Shown one piece after another: positions 60,658-64,000 of a DNA stretch of 64,000 nt (positions are counted from its first letter, which is position 1; each line of letters opens with the position of its first letter). The DNA is from Saururus chinensis (lineage: Eukaryota; Streptophyta; Magnoliopsida; Piperales; Saururaceae): positions 42,331,178-42,395,177 of the forward strand of contig CP141143.1 in the NCBI GenBank assembly GCA_035235625.1. The letters run 5' to 3'. Made by a program: the position numbers and the translations under genes. Below the pieces are notes generated by a model, which saw nothing but the letters and a program-made list of their open reading frames with translations, made no database searches and was not told where the DNA came from.

Positions 60658-63600
60658 GTCGAGTGCACATGCTCTCTTTCTCCCTCTCTCTTTCTCACTC
60701 TCGCTCGAGCACGTGTGTTCTCTTTCTCCCTATCTTTCTAGCTCTCCCTCTCACTCACTCTCTCTCTCTGTCCCACTCCCTCTCCCTCTCTCTCCCCCTC
60801 TCCCTCTCCTTCTCACTCTCCCCCCACACACTCTCTCTCTCACTCACTCACTCACTCTCTTAAGCTCGTGTGATAGCACTCTCTCTCTCTTGAACATGCA
60901 TGCCCCTCTCTCTTAAGCTCGTGCATCCTTTCTCTCTCTCTCTCACAAGTGCTCTCTTGAGTGTGCATACTCATTCTCATTAGTGTGTGTGCTCTCTCTC
61001 TTGCTCGAGCGCGTGTGCTCTCTCTCAAGAAAGCGCGCTCGATAGAGAGAGGATGGGGAGGGGAGCGAGCGAGTAAGAGAGAAAGAGAGCACACGTGATT
61101 TCCCTCAACTCCCCCATCTGTCTATCTCGTGCTCTCTCACTCACCCTCTCTCTCTCTCGAGTGCATGTGTTGTCTCTTTCTAGCTCTCTCTCTCCGCCCA
61201 ACAACGTGCGCTCTCTCCCTCTCTCGCTCGAGTACGCATGCTCTTTCTTCCCTCCCTCTAACGAGTGTGCGTGCTCTCTCTCCATCTCGAGTGTGCATGC
61301 TCTCTCTCGATCGAGAGAGGGGGCGTGTACTCTCTCTCGCTCTTGAGCACGCATGCTCTCTCTCGATCGTGCATTCCCTCAAAGCACACTTGCTCTCTCC
61401 CTCTCTAGTGCTGTCTCTATCTCAAACGCGCGTTCTCTCTCTCAATGCCACTCTCTCTATCTCGAGTGCGCGTTCTCTATCTCTAACTTAAGAGTGCGTT
61501 CTTTCTCTCTGTCTTGATGTGTGTGCTCTCTCTCGATCGCGTGTGCCCTCTCCCTTTAGCGTACGTGCTCTTTCTCTCTCTCCATTGCTATCTCCATCTC
61601 AAGCGCTCATGCTCTCTCTCTATGTGTCACTCTCTCTATCTCAAGCGTGCGTACACTCTCTTGAGCGAGTGTGCTCCCTCTCTAGAGCGCGCATGTCTTT
61701 TCTCTTAAGCACACGTGGTCTCTCTCTCTCTCTCACGCATGCTCTCTATCTCGAGCGCGCATGATCCCTCTCTTAAGCACGTGTGCTTCCTATTGTCTCT
61801 CGAGCTCGCATGCTCTCTCTCAAGCGCACATGCTTTTCTCTCTCTCACGTGCTCTCTTGAGCACACGTACTCCCCCTCTCAAACACGCGTTCTACCACTT
61901 TATCTCATGTGCTCTCTCTCTCAAGTGTGCGTACTCTCTTAAGCATGCATACTCCCACTCTCTCTTTAGCATACATGCCATTTCTTTCTCTCACTTTCAC
62001 GTGCTATCTCTATCTCGAGTGTGCATGCTCACTCTATCTCGAGCGCACGTATGCTCTCTTTCGTGCACGTGTGCTCTCTATATCGAGCGCGCATTCTCCC
62101 TTATCAAGCGCGCTAGTGAGAGAGCATGCATGCTCGGAAAGAGAGACTAGGAGCATGGAGTGAGCAAGAGAGAGGAGGAGTCAGAGAGCACATGTTGCTC
62201 TCTTTCTTGCTCACTCCCCTCAATCTCTCCCCCTCTATTGAGCGCGCATGCAAGAGTAGAGAGAGAGCAAGAGCACGCATGCTAGAGATATAGAGTGTGA
62301 GAGAGCATGCACGCACGCTCAAGAAATAAAGAGAGAGAGAGAGAGCACGCATGCAAAAGAGAGAGCACGCGCACTCAAGAGAGAGTGGGCGTGAAGGGAG
62401 TGAGAAAGAGGGGGGTGAGAGCATGGGTGAGAGCACATGCGCTCTCTTTCTCGCTTGCTCCCCACCGCTCCTCTCTCTCTATTGAGCGTGTGCGCTCAAG
62501 AGAGAGAAAGCAAGAGCACACACGCTCGAGAGAGGAAGAGGGTGCGAGAGAGCACAAACTCTCTCTCGCACGCTTATGACAGGGAGAGAACATGTGCTCA
62601 AAAGAGAGAAAGAGCATGCGCGCTAATGAGGGGGGGTGGATTGAGCGAGAAAGAGGGAGTGAGAGAGAGCATGTGTGCTCTCTTTATTGCTCGCTCCCCT
62701 CCCCCTCTCTCTATCGAGCGTGCGAGAGAGAGAGAGAGAGAGACAGAGAAAGAGAGAGCATGCGAGCTCACGAGAGAGAGAGCTAGAGGGTGAGAATGAG
62801 AGAGAGAGCAGGTGCGCTCGCGAGAGAGAGAAAAAGAGCATACGCTGCGCTAATGAGAATGACCACCCACACTCTGGAGAGAGAGAGAGGAGGGCATTGA
62901 GCTAGTGAGAAAGAGGGGGATGAGAGAGAGCACGTGTGCTCTCTTTCTTGCACACCCCAAGAGAGAGAGAGAGAACCTGCGTTTTGGAGAAAGAGAGCAT
63001 GCACGCAAGAGAGAGAGAGAGCATGCGCACTCAAGGGAGAGATCATGCATGCTCATGAGAAGGAGATAGCACGCGCACTCTAGAGAGAGAGACCATGCGC
63101 ACTTGAGAAAAAGAGAGCACGAGAGAGAAAGGGCACATGTGCTCGAGAGAGAGCACGAACGCTCAAGAGAGAGAGCACAAGCGCTCGAGAAATAAAGAAA
63201 GAGCATGCACGCTTGAGAGAGAACACGTGCTCAAGAGAGAGCACGCACGCTCTAGAGAGAGCTCGGGTGGTCGAGAGAGCACACACACTCAAAAGAGGGG
63301 GCACGTGTTTGAGAGAGAGCACATGCTCTAGAATATGCGCGAGAGAGAGGGTAAGAATACACGAGAGAGGGGGCGTGGAGGAAGGAGAAAGGGGGGGTTA
63401 AAGAGAGCACATGTGCTCTCTTTCTCGCTCCCCTCCCCATCCTCTCTCTCTATTGAGCGTGCGTGCTCAAGAGATAGAGCATGCACACTCAAGTGAGAGA
63501 GAGAACATGCACACTCTAGCGAGAGAGAGAGAGAGAGAGCAAGAGCACACACACTAGAGAGAGAGGGGGGCCATGGAGGGAGCAAGAAAAAAGGGGGTGA

Positions 63601-64000
63601 GAACATGTGTGCTCTCTTTCTCCCTCGCTCCCTGGCCCCCTCTCTTTCGAGCGCTCAAGAGATTGAAAGAGAGCAAGAGCACATTCGGTCGAGATAGAGT
63701 GGGTGGGATTGAGCAAGCACGCTTGAGAAAGAGAGCACACGCGATCGATATAGAGAGAGTACGCGTGCTCAAAAGATAGAGCACACGTGCTCGATCGAGA
63801 GAGAGAGAGAGAACATGTAAATGAGAGAGAGAGAGAGAACATGTGAATGAGAGAGAGAATATGTGAACTCAAGAGAGAGAGAGAGAGAACGCACATTCGA
63901 GAAAGAGTGGGGGTGCGTGGAGTGAGCCAGAAAGAGGGGGGCTGAGAAAGCACGTGTACTCTTTCTCGCTCACTCCCCTCCTCCTCTCTCCCTCTATTGA
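60658..64000. repeat. CT/GA composite palindromic array, block 3 (to window end)
   Basis: The same structure as 52631-60124. The plus strand is pyrimidine-rich from 60658 to about 62110 and purine-rich from there to 64000, with embedded modules (61040, and in the opposite sense near 62160, 62390, 62640, 62890, 63360, 63560 and 63900). Cores such as GAGCATGCACGC and AGCACACGTGCTCGA recur. The array runs out of the window, so its full length is unknown. Predicted proteins here are artefacts. Confidence 0.92.

Noticed and set aside
52631..64000. Dozens of overlapping open frames of up to about 200 codons encoding Leu/Ser-rich or Arg/Glu-rich proteins
   Set aside because: CT repeats read as Leu-Ser and GA repeats as Arg-Glu, and they lack stops in most frames. 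The same stretch is open on both strands, and there is no domain, codon bias or gene context.
52631..64000. CACGTG (G-box) and GAGA motifs as a regulatory region
   Set aside because: They recur everywhere as part of the repeat unit and are not linked to any gene, so they are a product of the array grammar. Binding by GAGA-binding proteins is possible but unsupported.
1..64000. Telomeric repeats, rDNA, tRNA genes or known centromere-specific elements
   Set aside because: I saw no run of TTTAGGG, no rRNA sequence and no complete tRNA cloverleaf; the tRNA-like words are only short primer-binding sites.

Overview
The window looks like repeat-dense, probably silenced plant (angiosperm) nuclear DNA, of the kind found in pericentromeric or subtelomeric blocks. 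The evidence is plant-type Ty1/copia and Ty3/gypsy LTR elements, a plant Helitron replicase relic, small inverted-repeat DNA transposons with a TAA target duplication, and intron-containing fragments of two plant genes. I see no intact protein-coding gene, no rRNA or tRNA gene and no CRISPR array. The species cannot be named from the sequence.

The scaffold is an AT-rich tandem satellite with a monomer of about 319 bp. It occupies 281-7176, 11245-14430, 20037-21902, 27279-29494, 32792-34386, 39957-41894 and, inverted, 48127-52630. Two subfamilies are physically separated: type A on the left (281-34386) and type B on the right (39957-41894 in the same orientation, 48127-52630 inverted). Each monomer carries two short palindromes.

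Into this array have gone: a 5'-truncated gypsy element with a 2.4 kb LTR (7177-11244, minus strand); a decayed copia element (about 14431-20036, plus); a complete gypsy chromovirus with two LTRs and a perfect 5-bp target duplication (21903-27278, plus), whose gag-pol frame is unshifted over 4.65 kb but carries 15 premature stops; a 3.3 kb insert (29495-32791) holding exons 1 and 2 of a phi-class glutathione S-transferase with a solo LTR in intron 1; and a mosaic (34387-39956) with an LTR remnant, a Helitron Rep relic, two small inverted-repeat elements and two exons of an NHP2-like snoRNP protein gene.

To the right, 41895-43907 is a long LTR-like element. At 44578-48126 lies a second gypsy element (minus strand) related to the 21903-27278 copy and cut off in RNase H by low-complexity DNA. 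About 11.5 kb (43908-44577, 52631-60124 and 60658-64000) is an unusual composite array. It alternates CT or GA runs with short self-complementary alternating purine-pyrimidine cores, plus recurrent near-palindromic modules of about 95 bp. Its pyrimidine-rich strand switches several times. Long Leu/Ser or Arg/Glu reading frames there are artefacts of composition.

The most notable signals are the composite palindromic array, the two-subfamily satellite with its palindromes, the stop-only decay of the complete gypsy element, and the two split gene fragments trapped in repeats.
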